Origin: Burkholderiales bacterium
GTDB taxonomy: Bacteria; Pseudomonadota; Gammaproteobacteria; Burkholderiales; Burkholderiaceae_B
Assembly: GCA_005788065.1 (NCBI GenBank)
Contig: SXZD01000083.1
Span: 1-31,560, forward strand
Reading direction: 5' to 3'
Length of the DNA stretch: 31,560 nucleotides
Shown here: piece by piece, positions 15,521 through 22,641 of the stretch
Numbering within the stretch: position 1 is the stretch's first letter
How the letters are laid out: each line of letters opens with the position of its first letter
The notes under the pieces: generated by a model
Seen by the model: only the letters and a program-made list of their open reading frames with translations
Databases searched by the model: none
Told to the model about the DNA's origin: nothing
Position numbers and translations under genes: made by a program

Positions 15521-16203
15521 GTCGAAACAAATTAAACAATTTGCTATTTTCAACGCCAGCAGGCAGCGTGTTTGACTCAGGTTATCTGGCGTCCTTGGGG
15601 ATCTCTGCGGATCTGGCCGTCTATTACGTTAAAGCGAATTGGTTGACCCGCTTGTCCAGAGGCGTTTTTTGCCGTGCGAACGACGCGCTTGACCTGTACG
15701 CCTGTTTGCAGTTCTTGCAGTCGCGCGTCAGTGGCTTGCACGTGGCAGGCATGTCAGCGCTGAGTTGGCATGGTTTGCGCCAATATGTGTCCCCCAAGCC
15801 GGTTGTTCATCTATTCGGACATGAGTCGGCAAAGATGCCTGACTGGTTTGTTCAGCGATTTCCATCCGTCTACCGACGAAAGCGGCTTTTTGACGAAAGT
15901 CCAAGGTCTTTGATGGCGGTCAGCACATTTGGACAACAGGCATTTGCCCCTCTGGTTTCAGAGCCAGAGAGAGCTTTTCTTGAAATGCTCAGCGAGGTCG
16001 GCGGCAAGCAAGCGCTTCAGGAGGCTCGCGAGATAGCCGAGAGTGCATATGCTCTTCGATCGGAAACGCTGTTGGTGCTTTTGAAAGCCTGTACGAATGT
16101 CAAAACCATTCGGATATGCATGCAACTCGGACGCGAAGTCCAATTACCCTGGTACACAAAGATCGCTCCGGAGTTGCAGGCTCATCTGAGTTCCAGTCCG
16201 TGA
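15508..16203 (+). CDS. AbiEi-family antitoxin of a type IV toxin-antitoxin system
   Basis: The protein has 231 residues. The N-terminal part (about 1-60) looks like a winged helix: TISRNKLNNLLFSTPAGSVF, then YLASLGISADLAVYYVKANW and LTRLSRGVFC, the usual AbiEi start in which a helix-turn-helix is followed by LxRLxRGVF. The rest is the AbiEi C-terminal antitoxin region (LHVAGMSALSWHGLRQYV; EPERAFLEMLSEV). AbiEi counters the toxin AbiEii without direct binding and represses transcription. An in-frame ATG at 15421 lies upstream of the promoter-like boxes and the inverted repeat, so I choose 15508. The next gene is AbiEii, overlapping or 38 bp on, depending on its start. Such systems stabilise islands or abort phage growth. 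Confidence 0.85.
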   Translation: MTTISRNKLNNLLFSTPAGSVFDSGYLASLGISADLAVYYVKANWLTRLSRGVFCRANDALDLYACLQFLQSRVSGLHVAGMSALSWHGLRQYVSPKPVVHLFGHESAKMPDWFVQRFPSVYRRKRLFDESPRSLMAVSTFGQQAFAPLVSEPERAFLEMLSEVGGKQALQEAREIAESAYALRSETLLVLLKACTNVKTIRICMQLGREVQLPWYTKIAPELQAHLSSSP

Positions 16204-16241
16204 GTTTCGCAAACTTCAGATGGAATTTTAGTTTTCAAATA

Positions 16242-17159
16242 ATGGATTCTTTTTATCTCGATACTGCGCGTCTCATGACGCTGATCGCACCAGTCGTATT
16301 TGCTGACGATACTTTTGCATTGAAAGGAGGTACAGCCATCAACCTTTTTTATCGCAACATGCCGAGGTTATCTGTCGATTTGGATCTGGTTTTCTGTGAT
16401 CATGCGTGCCCTCGGGGTGTTGCATTGAACAGAATAAGTCAGGCGCTGAAAGATGCAACATCACGGCTGTCTGGTATGGGCTTCCAAACACGCGCGGTTA
16501 CTACCTCTGTCGGCGAAACAAAGCTGCTGGTACGACGTGGGTTGATCGAAGTAAAAGTCGAGGTCAATATCGTCATGCGTGGGACTGTGTATCCGGTCCG
16601 GGTTGCTCGGATGGTGGAAGCCGCCAGAAGCGCTCTTCTCGCAGACATGGAGATTCCATTGCTTGCAATGGAAGATGTTTACGGGGGGAAATTGGTTGCC
16701 GCGCTTGACCGACAGCATCCGAGGGATCTGTTTGACGTCCTGCAGTTGTTTGCTTTTGATGGCCTTACGTCCGGAGTTATTCGGGCCTTTGTCGTTTATC
16801 TTGCGAGCAGCAACAGACCTTTGCATGAAGTGCTTTCGCCTTCGCTCAATGATCTGCAGCGGGAGTATCAAAACAACTTTCAGGGTATGACAGTCGACGA
16901 AGTCACCATACAGGCATTGATGTCAGCCCGGCAGCGCCTCATATCTGAATTGCCAGCGGCGGTCGGCGCCGCCGAGCGTCATTTTCTGAGAACCTTGGTC
17001 AGACTTGAACCTGATTGGGATGCGCTGGAAATCCCACACATCCGGGATTTACCGGCCATTCAGTGGAAGTTGCAGAATTTGATCAAGCTGAACAAAACCA
17101 ACAAGCGCAAATATCAGTTTCAAGTTGATGCGCTAGACTCCTTATTACAAGCGGCCTGA
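16242..17159 (+). CDS. AbiEii-family nucleotidyltransferase toxin
   Basis: The protein has about 305 residues. The nucleotidyltransferase motif is clear: FALKGGTAINLFYRN (Gly29, Gly30, Thr31), then RLSVDLDLVF (Asp46, Asp48), the GG[S/T]...DxD metal site, with IEVKVEVN (Glu107) as the likely third acid. The later motifs MEDVYGGKLVAALDR and HPRDLFDV (Gly149, Lys150, Arg161, Asp162, Asp165) also match AbiEii (DUF1814). The toxin is reversible and bacteriostatic. A GTG at 16200 overlaps the antitoxin stop (GTGA) and is in frame; it would add 14 residues and give coupling. I chose the ATG at 16242 because the family normally begins just before xxFYLDTARL. Neither start has a strong ribosome site. 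Confidence 0.85.
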   Translation: MDSFYLDTARLMTLIAPVVFADDTFALKGGTAINLFYRNMPRLSVDLDLVFCDHACPRGVALNRISQALKDATSRLSGMGFQTRAVTTSVGETKLLVRRGLIEVKVEVNIVMRGTVYPVRVARMVEAARSALLADMEIPLLAMEDVYGGKLVAALDRQHPRDLFDVLQLFAFDGLTSGVIRAFVVYLASSNRPLHEVLSPSLNDLQREYQNNFQGMTVDEVTIQALMSARQRLISELPAAVGAAERHFLRTLVRLEPDWDALEIPHIRDLPAIQWKLQNLIKLNKTNKRKYQFQVDALDSLLQAA

Positions 17160-17187
17160 TATCAACATACCCAAATCCGGAGACCCC

Positions 17188-19506
17188 ATGAGCACATCCC
17201 CCACTGCCTGCATCCTTTGCTCACGCAACTGCGGGCTTACGGTTGAAATCGAGGGGCGAACGCTCACAAAAATCAAGGGTGATCCGCATCATCCGCTGAC
17301 GCAGGGTTACATCTGCCAGAAAGCGGCACGTCTGAACCATTATCAAAACCATGCAGATCGTTTGACAGCACCGCTCAAGCGGCAGTCTGATGGCAGTTTC
17401 AAAGCCATCAGTTGGGAGCAGGCGCTGACTGAAATTGCAGCGCAACTGGTGGTGATGCGTGATGTGCACGGCGGCGATGCATTTGCATTTGCCGGTGGGG
17501 GCGGGCAGGGCAACCATCTCGGTGCGGCTTACAGTCGGCAATTATTGGCCGCCATGAAAAGCCGGTTCAGCTACAACTCGCTGGGGCAGGAGAAGACCGG
17601 TGATTTCTGGCTCAATGGGCGATTGTTCGGCAAGCAGAGTTGTCACACCACAGAAGACGTGGAGCATGCAGACTATGTGCTGTTTATCGGTTGCAATCCG
17701 TACCATGCACACGGTATTCCCAATGCGCGCGACACGCTCAAGCACATCAAGCAGGATGCGCAACGCACCATGGTCGTGATTGATCCGCGCCGCACAGAGA
17801 CTGCGGAGATGGCAGATATCCATCTGCAGTTGAAGCCGGGGACTGATGCGTTTTTGATGAGTGCCATCATCGGCATTATCGTGCAGGAAAAACTTTACGA
17901 TGAAGCGTTCCTCAAACAGCATACGCATCAGTACGCAGAGGTGCTGGCTACCTTCAACACCATTCCCGTCAAGCAATATGTGGCTATCGCCGATGTGCCG
18001 CTGGAACAGGTTCAGCAAGTAGCGCGCGGGTTTGCGAAAGCCAAACGCGGCTGCGTGCGTGTGGATCTGGGCATACAGCACACACCGAACACCACGCTGA
18101 ACGGTTATCTGGAAAAACTGCTGTATCTGCTGTGCGGTCAATTCGGGCGCGAAGGCACCAACAACCTGCACACCATGTTCCTGCCCATCCTGGGCCATAC
18201 TGATGAGCGGCGTGTGGTCAAGGTCAAGTCACTCAAGCGTACGGCACATCACAAAATGATGCCGATTGCCGGTATCTATCCGCCCAATATTTTGCCGGAT
18301 GAAATTCTGAAAGCCGGCGATAAACGTATTCGCGGTGTGTTTGTGGACAGCTGCAATCCGGTGGCCACGTGGGCCAACACCGATGCATATGAAAAGGCAT
18401 TCAAGTCGCTGGATTTGCTGGTAGTGGTGGATGTGGCCATGACAGAGACTGCGCGCCTGGCCCATTATGTGTTGCCCGCTGCAACCCAATTTGAAAAGTG
18501 GGAATGCACCGGCTTCAATCTGGAGTTTCCGGCCAATGCCTTCCATCTGCGCAGACCTGTGTTGCCGGTTGAAGGCGACTGTCTGCCGGAAGCAGAAATC
18601 TACACGCGCCTGCTGGAAAAAATGGGCGCGATTGAAACGGCTTATCCCGCGCTGGAAACTGTGGCAGCGTATCAACCCAGGCGTGCGCGCTATTTGCCTT
18701 TCATGGCCGCCTTGGGCGTGTTGCTGGCTCGCAAGCCCAAAGCACTTCCGTATGCTGCGTCCATTCTGTATCGCACCTTGGGGCTGCATCTCCAGACGGA
18801 TGATGGCGCAAACGCAGCGGAGGCTGCTTTCATTCTGCCGCTGGCTATCGACTATGCGCGCCGATATGGCAAAGCCGTGCGCAGGGCAGGGTACACGGGC
18901 AATCTGCTCACCTTGGGGGTCAGCCTCTTTGAAAACATCATCAACAGCCCCAGTGGTGTGATCCTGAGTCGCCATACGTACGATGAAGTGTGGCAGCTCA
19001 TGGGGCATCGCGATCGCAAGGTTACTCTACTCATTCCGGAAATGATGGACGAGTTGAAGGCGCTCAAGCCCGTGGCTGCAGATGCGCAGGTGTATCCATT
19101 CATCCTCATGGCGGGCGAGCGTCGCATTTACAACGCGAACCAGATTTACCGCGACCCGGCGTGGCGCAAATCTGACCGCGATGGCGCCATGCGATTACAT
19201 CCACAGGATGCGGCTTCGCTGGATGTGCAGTCGGGCGATACGGTGGAAGTGCGATCGGCCAGCGGTACGCTCAAAGCGCGTGTATCGCTTGACGATACGG
19301 TTCGCAGGGGCATGGTGACCTTGCCGCACGGCTATGGGCAGGAATTTGCGGGGCAGGGCGCTGATGGCCCGCAGTTGAACCGGCTGGCCGCTTCTGACTG
19401 GTGCGATCCGATGACGCGAACGCCGTGGCACAAGCACATTCCGGTGGCAGTGGTGAAGGTGGCTCAGCTTGCTGCGCAGCCGCTTGAGGAAACTGCCGGG
19501 GCTTGA
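17188..19506 (+). CDS. molybdopterin oxidoreductase, orphan catalytic subunit
   Basis: The protein has 772 residues. An N-terminal [4Fe-4S] site is present (Cys8-x2-Cys11-x3-Cys15-x27-Cys43). Then come the bis-MGD-binding domains, with DYVLFIGCNPYHAHGIPNAR and VVIDPRRTETAEMADIHLQL, and a C-terminal dinucleotide-binding barrel (MAGERRIYNANQIYRDPAW; PHGYGQEFAGQG). No twin-arginine signal is seen, so it is cytoplasmic. The loop that carries Cys or Sec in formate dehydrogenases reads NSLGQEKTGDFWLNGRLFG and has neither. No electron-transfer or membrane subunit lies beside it. It is closest in type to the formate dehydrogenase-like BisC/FdhF group; the reaction is unknown. A good ribosome site (GGAG) precedes the ATG, which lies 28 bp after the AbiEii stop. 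Confidence 0.85.
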   Translation: MSTSPTACILCSRNCGLTVEIEGRTLTKIKGDPHHPLTQGYICQKAARLNHYQNHADRLTAPLKRQSDGSFKAISWEQALTEIAAQLVVMRDVHGGDAFAFAGGGGQGNHLGAAYSRQLLAAMKSRFSYNSLGQEKTGDFWLNGRLFGKQSCHTTEDVEHADYVLFIGCNPYHAHGIPNARDTLKHIKQDAQRTMVVIDPRRTETAEMADIHLQLKPGTDAFLMSAIIGIIVQEKLYDEAFLKQHTHQYAEVLATFNTIPVKQYVAIADVPLEQVQQVARGFAKAKRGCVRVDLGIQHTPNTTLNGYLEKLLYLLCGQFGREGTNNLHTMFLPILGHTDERRVVKVKSLKRTAHHKMMPIAGIYPPNILPDEILKAGDKRIRGVFVDSCNPVATWANTDAYEKAFKSLDLLVVVDVAMTETARLAHYVLPAATQFEKWECTGFNLEFPANAFHLRRPVLPVEGDCLPEAEIYTRLLEKMGAIETAYPALETVAAYQPRRARYLPFMAALGVLLARKPKALPYAASILYRTLGLHLQTDDGANAAEAAFILPLAIDYARRYGKAVRRAGYTGNLLTLGVSLFENIINSPSGVILSRHTYDEVWQLMGHRDRKVTLLIPEMMDELKALKPVAADAQVYPFILMAGERRIYNANQIYRDPAWRKSDRDGAMRLHPQDAASLDVQSGDTVEVRSASGTLKARVSLDDTVRRGMVTLPHGYGQEFAGQGADGPQLNRLAASDWCDPMTRTPWHKHIPVAVVKVAQLAAQPLEETAGA

Positions 19507-19554
19507 TTGTCTCTTTTTGGCGTTTGGATTCGCTCCGGCGGTGCTGTGGTTTTT

Positions 19555-19767
19555 GGAGGCTGCCCAGTGAGGGCACTGTCTCGGACGACACCTCGCTTTT
19601 TCCGGTCTCAACTCTTCCAAACTCGCCCAAGTCGTCGTCAAGCGACAACTTGGCCCCTTGCACTCGCGTTCGCATGCGAACGCAGGAGTGCAGCGGTGTC
19701 GTTTGGTGCGAGGTCGTCCGGGCTCGGCGTCTGACTGTCCGAACAGTGCCCTCACTCGGCAGCCTCC
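19555..19767. repeat. 213-bp element with 31/32-bp terminal inverted repeats and internal hairpins (MITE-like or structured RNA)
   Basis: The ends 19555-19586 and 19737-19767 are inverted copies differing by one mismatch and one indel (core GGAGGCTGCC then AGTGAGGGCACTGT). Inside, 19583-19596 pairs with 19708-19719 (GGACGAC..CTCGC). Two more hairpins sit in the middle: CCAAGTCGTCG/CGACAACTTGG (19627-19653), and 19659-19692, whose centre GCGTTCGCATGCGAACGC is a perfect palindrome. Together they would fold into a multi-branched structure. No clear target duplication flanks it. It resembles a non-autonomous transposable unit, but a structured RNA is equally possible. Confidence 0.6.
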
Positions 19768-19977
19768 TGTAAGTAGCTCAGGCGCGCCCGCAGTGCGGCG
19801 CAAACAGGTGCCTTCGCATCAGAAGGGTGTTCGGAAGTTGACTCCGCCGGATCGCATCCGGGCATTTTACTGCGCGACTGCGATGCGACCGTACCCGAGG
19901 CCCCGCGCAGTCGGGGCGAGGAGGGCGCGAGTACAAAGACGCAGAAAATGAGCCGGGAGAACCGCCGGAGCAACAAC

Positions 19978-20040
19978 GGACACCCAAGATGTGCAGGCAA
20001 CGATGGACACCCAAGATGTGCAGGCAACGATGGACACCCA
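19978..20040. repeat. 27-bp tandem repeat, two full copies plus part of a third
   Basis: Positions 19978-20004 and 20005-20031 are identical 27-base units (core GGACACCCAAGATGTGCAGG). A nine-base start of a third copy follows, and degenerate copies lie on either side, near 19962-19977 and 20059-20090. No spacer variation like that of a CRISPR array is present. Confidence 0.85.
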
Positions 20041-20272
20041 AAACGCACCGCTCTGTCCGCCGGAGCAACGCCGGACGCCAAAATCGCACCGCACTCCCCG
20101 CATGAGGGGCAAAGTTCGGGCTCACAAAAGCCGTATACCGCGACTCCATCGAATACTGGTCAAAAATCGTAACTCTTCGCAGACGACTCCACACACAGGG
20201 TATCCGAAAATAATGAACATGTTGGAAACGAAAACCGCCCAAAAACGCGGATTTCAAAAAACCGGATACACC

Positions 20273-20833
20273 ATGACACACGCAGCACTGACCACCGCCG
20301 ATCGCACCCGGATTGCACAGTTGAACCGGGCATACCTGCAAACTGCGTTAGGCCTCCATCGTGCTGGACACGACTCCTGGCTGCTCTCCCGCTTCGATCT
20401 CTCCGCAGAAATGCTGGAAGACCTGGCATCCCTGTCGCCAGAGGCGCTTGAAAACATGCATGCGGACATGAGCACCACCCTGTTTGCCATCGACGTGAGC
20501 GAAGAAGCCCTTCAATGTGTCAAAACAGCTGATCCGCTGGCTGGCGTGAAATGGATTAACGAAGCTGAAACGCTGGTGGCGCCCGGTACCTGGCTGATGG
20601 CCACCGTGCTGCAGGAACTGGCTGCCTGCAATGTGTACAGCGATTCAGCAGCGTACCGCTTCAACTGCGAACAGTCGCTGGCTGATGAACTGACCAACGT
20701 GCATCCACTGTTGCTGGCATCGCTGGCCGCACATGGCGGTACCGTTCTGAAAGCTCGCTTCACGCGCAATCATGTCATGGCCGCTGACGTGGCCGGCGCT
20801 TTTCCGGTCGGTCTGCTGATGTCGCTTCACTGA
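20273..20833 (+). CDS. flhD: FlhD-like flagellar transcriptional regulator, C-terminally extended
   Basis: This is about 186 residues from the ATG at 20273; an in-frame ATG at 20213 would add 20 residues. The segment RIAQLNRAYLQTALGLHRAG, then SRFDLSAEMLEDLASLSPEALENM, follows the helical pattern of FlhD (LNLSYLLLAQRL..., then a stretch ending before the DNA-binding helix). The likeness is moderate. FlhD is normally about 110-120 residues; here about 100 residues follow (APGTWLMATVLQELAACNVY, then LADELTNVHPLLLASLAAHG), which I do not recognise. The assignment is supported by the FlhC-like gene 71 bp downstream and the flagellar operon beside it. FlhD4C2 would activate class II flagellar promoters. 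It could also be an unrelated helical regulator. Confidence 0.5.
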   Translation: MTHAALTTADRTRIAQLNRAYLQTALGLHRAGHDSWLLSRFDLSAEMLEDLASLSPEALENMHADMSTTLFAIDVSEEALQCVKTADPLAGVKWINEAETLVAPGTWLMATVLQELAACNVYSDSAAYRFNCEQSLADELTNVHPLLLASLAAHGGTVLKARFTRNHVMAADVAGAFPVGLLMSLH

Positions 20834-20847
20834 TCGACATATCAGCT

Positions 20848-20878
20848 TTTACTTATACATAAGTCTTTACTTATACAT
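20848..20878 (+). repeat. 13-bp direct repeat between flhD-like and flhC-like genes
   Basis: TTTACTTATACAT occurs at 20848-20860 and 20866-20878, an 18-bp period in an AT-rich gap. Each copy ends in TATACAT, like a -10 box. It may be a regulator site or an internal promoter for the flhC-like gene. Confidence 0.7.
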
Positions 20879-20904
20879 CACGCATCCAATATCAGGAGTT
20901 TCAC

Positions 20905-21492
20905 ATGAACGAACTGAAAAAAGTCGCAGGCCACCACGCAGAAGCTGTCATTACTGACCAGTGGTTGATCGATCGTTTGTTCAGCCATGATCTTCGCGTG
21001 ATCGAAGTCAAGAATACAGCCAATTTTTTCATGGGCGTTGCAGATGACAAGCGCATGCAATCCTACATCGCCAAAAACAAGAACCCCAACAAGCGCGGCA
21101 GTGGCGGCATTGCGTACCTGAACCCGGTGCGCTCAGGTCGCGATGCCGGTATTTTCTACGCTGTACTCGCACATCATGTTGAAAAAATGCATGCCAGCTT
21201 CAAGGCCCAGATTTCAGCCGAGTCAGGTTTGCACCTGCAGCATCGTCTGCTGTTGCTCGCCACACTGAACGTGTGGGAAAGCTTTCAGCATCACGACATC
21301 GTGGCACGCCGCAAGACCCGTCTCATCGACCTTATTTCCGTTATGCGTTACCGCGTGATGAACGATTGGGAAGTGGTGAGCTGCAAGGTGTGCAACACAC
21401 CACTGCCCAGGTATGACAATGTGGCGTGTGCGTGCCCTGTGTGCTCGGCTGCAGCCGCAAAGCGCAGCCTGATGCGTCAGACCGAAGCGTGA
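20905..21492 (+). CDS. flhC: FlhC-like flagellar transcriptional activator
   Basis: The protein has 195 residues, close to the usual FlhC length of about 190. The C-terminal zinc site is visible: SCKVCNTPL (Cys160, Cys163) and ACACPVC (Cys177, Cys180, with Cys175 nearby), the C-x2-C...C-x2-C arrangement of FlhC. The N-terminus (QWLIDRLFSHDLRVIEVKNT) fits the FlhC helix region, though the sequence is divergent. A good ribosome site (AGGAG, seven bases before ATG) precedes it. FlhC, with FlhD, activates class II genes; the flg operon lies just beyond, on the opposite strand, behind a shared terminator. Divergence makes the name likely rather than certain. Confidence 0.6.
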   Translation: MNELKKVAGHHAEAVITDQWLIDRLFSHDLRVIEVKNTANFFMGVADDKRMQSYIAKNKNPNKRGSGGIAYLNPVRSGRDAGIFYAVLAHHVEKMHASFKAQISAESGLHLQHRLLLLATLNVWESFQHHDIVARRKTRLIDLISVMRYRVMNDWEVVSCKVCNTPLPRYDNVACACPVCSAAAAKRSLMRQTEA

Positions 21493-21525
21493 GAATATGG
21501 CTGCGCCCAAGCCAGGCGCAACAAG

Positions 21526-21565
21526 AAAAAAGGCAGGTTCCTTGAATCGGAAACCTGCCTTTTTT
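21526..21565. terminator. bidirectional intrinsic terminator between flhC and flgL
   Basis: A GC-rich stem (GGCAGGTTCC, loop TTGAATC, GGAAACCTGCC with one bulge) is flanked by six A on one side and six T on the other. It would therefore stop transcription from both the + strand regulator genes and the - strand flagellar operon. Confidence 0.9.
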
Positions 21566-21585
21566 GTCTGAAGAATCAGCGCAAA

Positions 21586-22557
21586 TCAGATCAAATCAAA
21601 CAGGCTGTTCTTCGTGATCTGCGAATAGGTCACCTGCAGGGCGCGCAATTGAGCGTCTGTCTGCGTCAGTTCAGTGATCGTGGATGACAAGTCGGCACCC
21701 ACAGAATTTTCTTTTGTTTCGGATGCCTGAACAATCTGGTTCAGGTTGAAGTTTTCTGCATCATCCAACTGGCGACCGCGGGTTCCCGCTTCGACGCGTG
21801 CCTTCAGCAGCACATTGCTGCTGGTGTCCAGATTGGCAGTCAGTCTGTCAACGGCTGGTATGTTTCCCTGCTCGATGGCATCAGCCAGATCGCGCATCAC
21901 TTCAAGGATGGATGCGGGTACTGCGGTCGCAGTGCCCGACGCAACGGCGCCGGACGTGATCGACGGATCGGATGGATCTGCAAAAATCAGGTTGGGATTG
22001 AATCCGGTCTTCACTTCGCGACCGGCTGCAATATCAACGGATATGGCCTTGCCGGCTGACGCATCGCGCAAGCGATATTGTTGATCCGCAACCGGTGGTG
22101 TGGCGGTGGATGTATCGCGGAACGGTGATTGCGACTGATCTCCCGATCCAAAAATATACAGGCCGTCAATATCGCGCGTGTTCAGCACGCCGCGCATCTC
22201 ATCGACACGCAGACGGATGTCCTGTGCAAGTACGCTACGGTCAAACGTACTGGCTGTGCCATTCTTGGCCTGTAAAGCTGCATCGCGCACCGCATTTATG
22301 ATGTCGCCGGCGCTGGCCAGTGACTCTTCCTGCTGGGTGAAGCGCAATCGTACCAGTGTGATGTTGCGGTTGTATTGCTCGGCTTCGTTAATGACGTCCT
22401 GTGCTTTCAGTGCCGTGATAAAGGCCTCCGGATCCTTGGATGCCTGATCCACCGCAATGCCGCTGGCAACCTGCTTTTGCAGTTCAAGCAGACGAGCTTC
22501 CGCATTGTTGAAAGTTCGCAGATTCTGCTGAAAAAATTGCTGGCTTGAAATTCTCAT
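21586..22557 (-). CDS. flgL: flagellar hook-associated protein 3 (hook-filament junction)
   Basis: The protein has 323 residues (E. coli about 317). It begins MRISSQQFFQQNLRTFNNAE, with the conserved MRIS start and the coiled flagellin-like N-terminal region (ELQKQVASGIAVDQASKDPE). The C-terminus (ENSVGADLSSTITELTQTDA, then TYSQITKNSLFDLI) is the typical flagellin-like end. FlgL and FlgK together join the hook to the filament; it is exported by the flagellar type III system without a signal peptide. An in-frame start at 22593 would add 12 residues, but the family begins at MRIS. It is the last gene of the operon, 84 bp after flgK. Confidence 0.93.
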   Translation of the reverse strand: MRISSQQFFQQNLRTFNNAEARLLELQKQVASGIAVDQASKDPEAFITALKAQDVINEAEQYNRNITLVRLRFTQQEESLASAGDIINAVRDAALQAKNGTASTFDRSVLAQDIRLRVDEMRGVLNTRDIDGLYIFGSGDQSQSPFRDTSTATPPVADQQYRLRDASAGKAISVDIAAGREVKTGFNPNLIFADPSDPSITSGAVASGTATAVPASILEVMRDLADAIEQGNIPAVDRLTANLDTSSNVLLKARVEAGTRGRQLDDAENFNLNQIVQASETKENSVGADLSSTITELTQTDAQLRALQVTYSQITKNSLFDLI

Positions 22558-22641
22558 GTCTGTCTCATCAAATCCGAGGTGGCTTCCTTGCAAGTGAAGG
22601 AATCAACACCGTATGCCGCTACTCGTCACTCGTCACTTCAA

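Larger units (their letters stand above)
19507..20212. other. gene-free stretch rich in inverted and tandem repeats
   Basis: About 700 bases between the oxidoreductase and the FlhD-like gene contain no credible gene; reading frames here show odd composition (many Cys and Arg) and lack ribosome sites. It holds the 213-bp nested inverted-repeat element, the 27-bp tandem repeat and copies of a GCCGGAGC word (19962-19973 and 20059-20070, and inverted near 19531-19541). A further small hairpin (GCCCCG/CGGGGC type) lies around 19900-19917. It could contain a decayed mobile element or a structured RNA. Confidence 0.6.

Noticed and set aside
19978..20090. Tandem 27-bp repeat as a CRISPR array
   Set aside because: The repeats are head to tail with no unique spacers, only two full units, and no cas genes are nearby.
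19752..20341. Long minus-strand reading frames across the repeat region
   Set aside because: They are rich in Cys, Arg and repeated peptides from the tandem repeat, have no ribosome site, and overlap the FlhD-like gene. They look like chance frames in GC-rich repeats.
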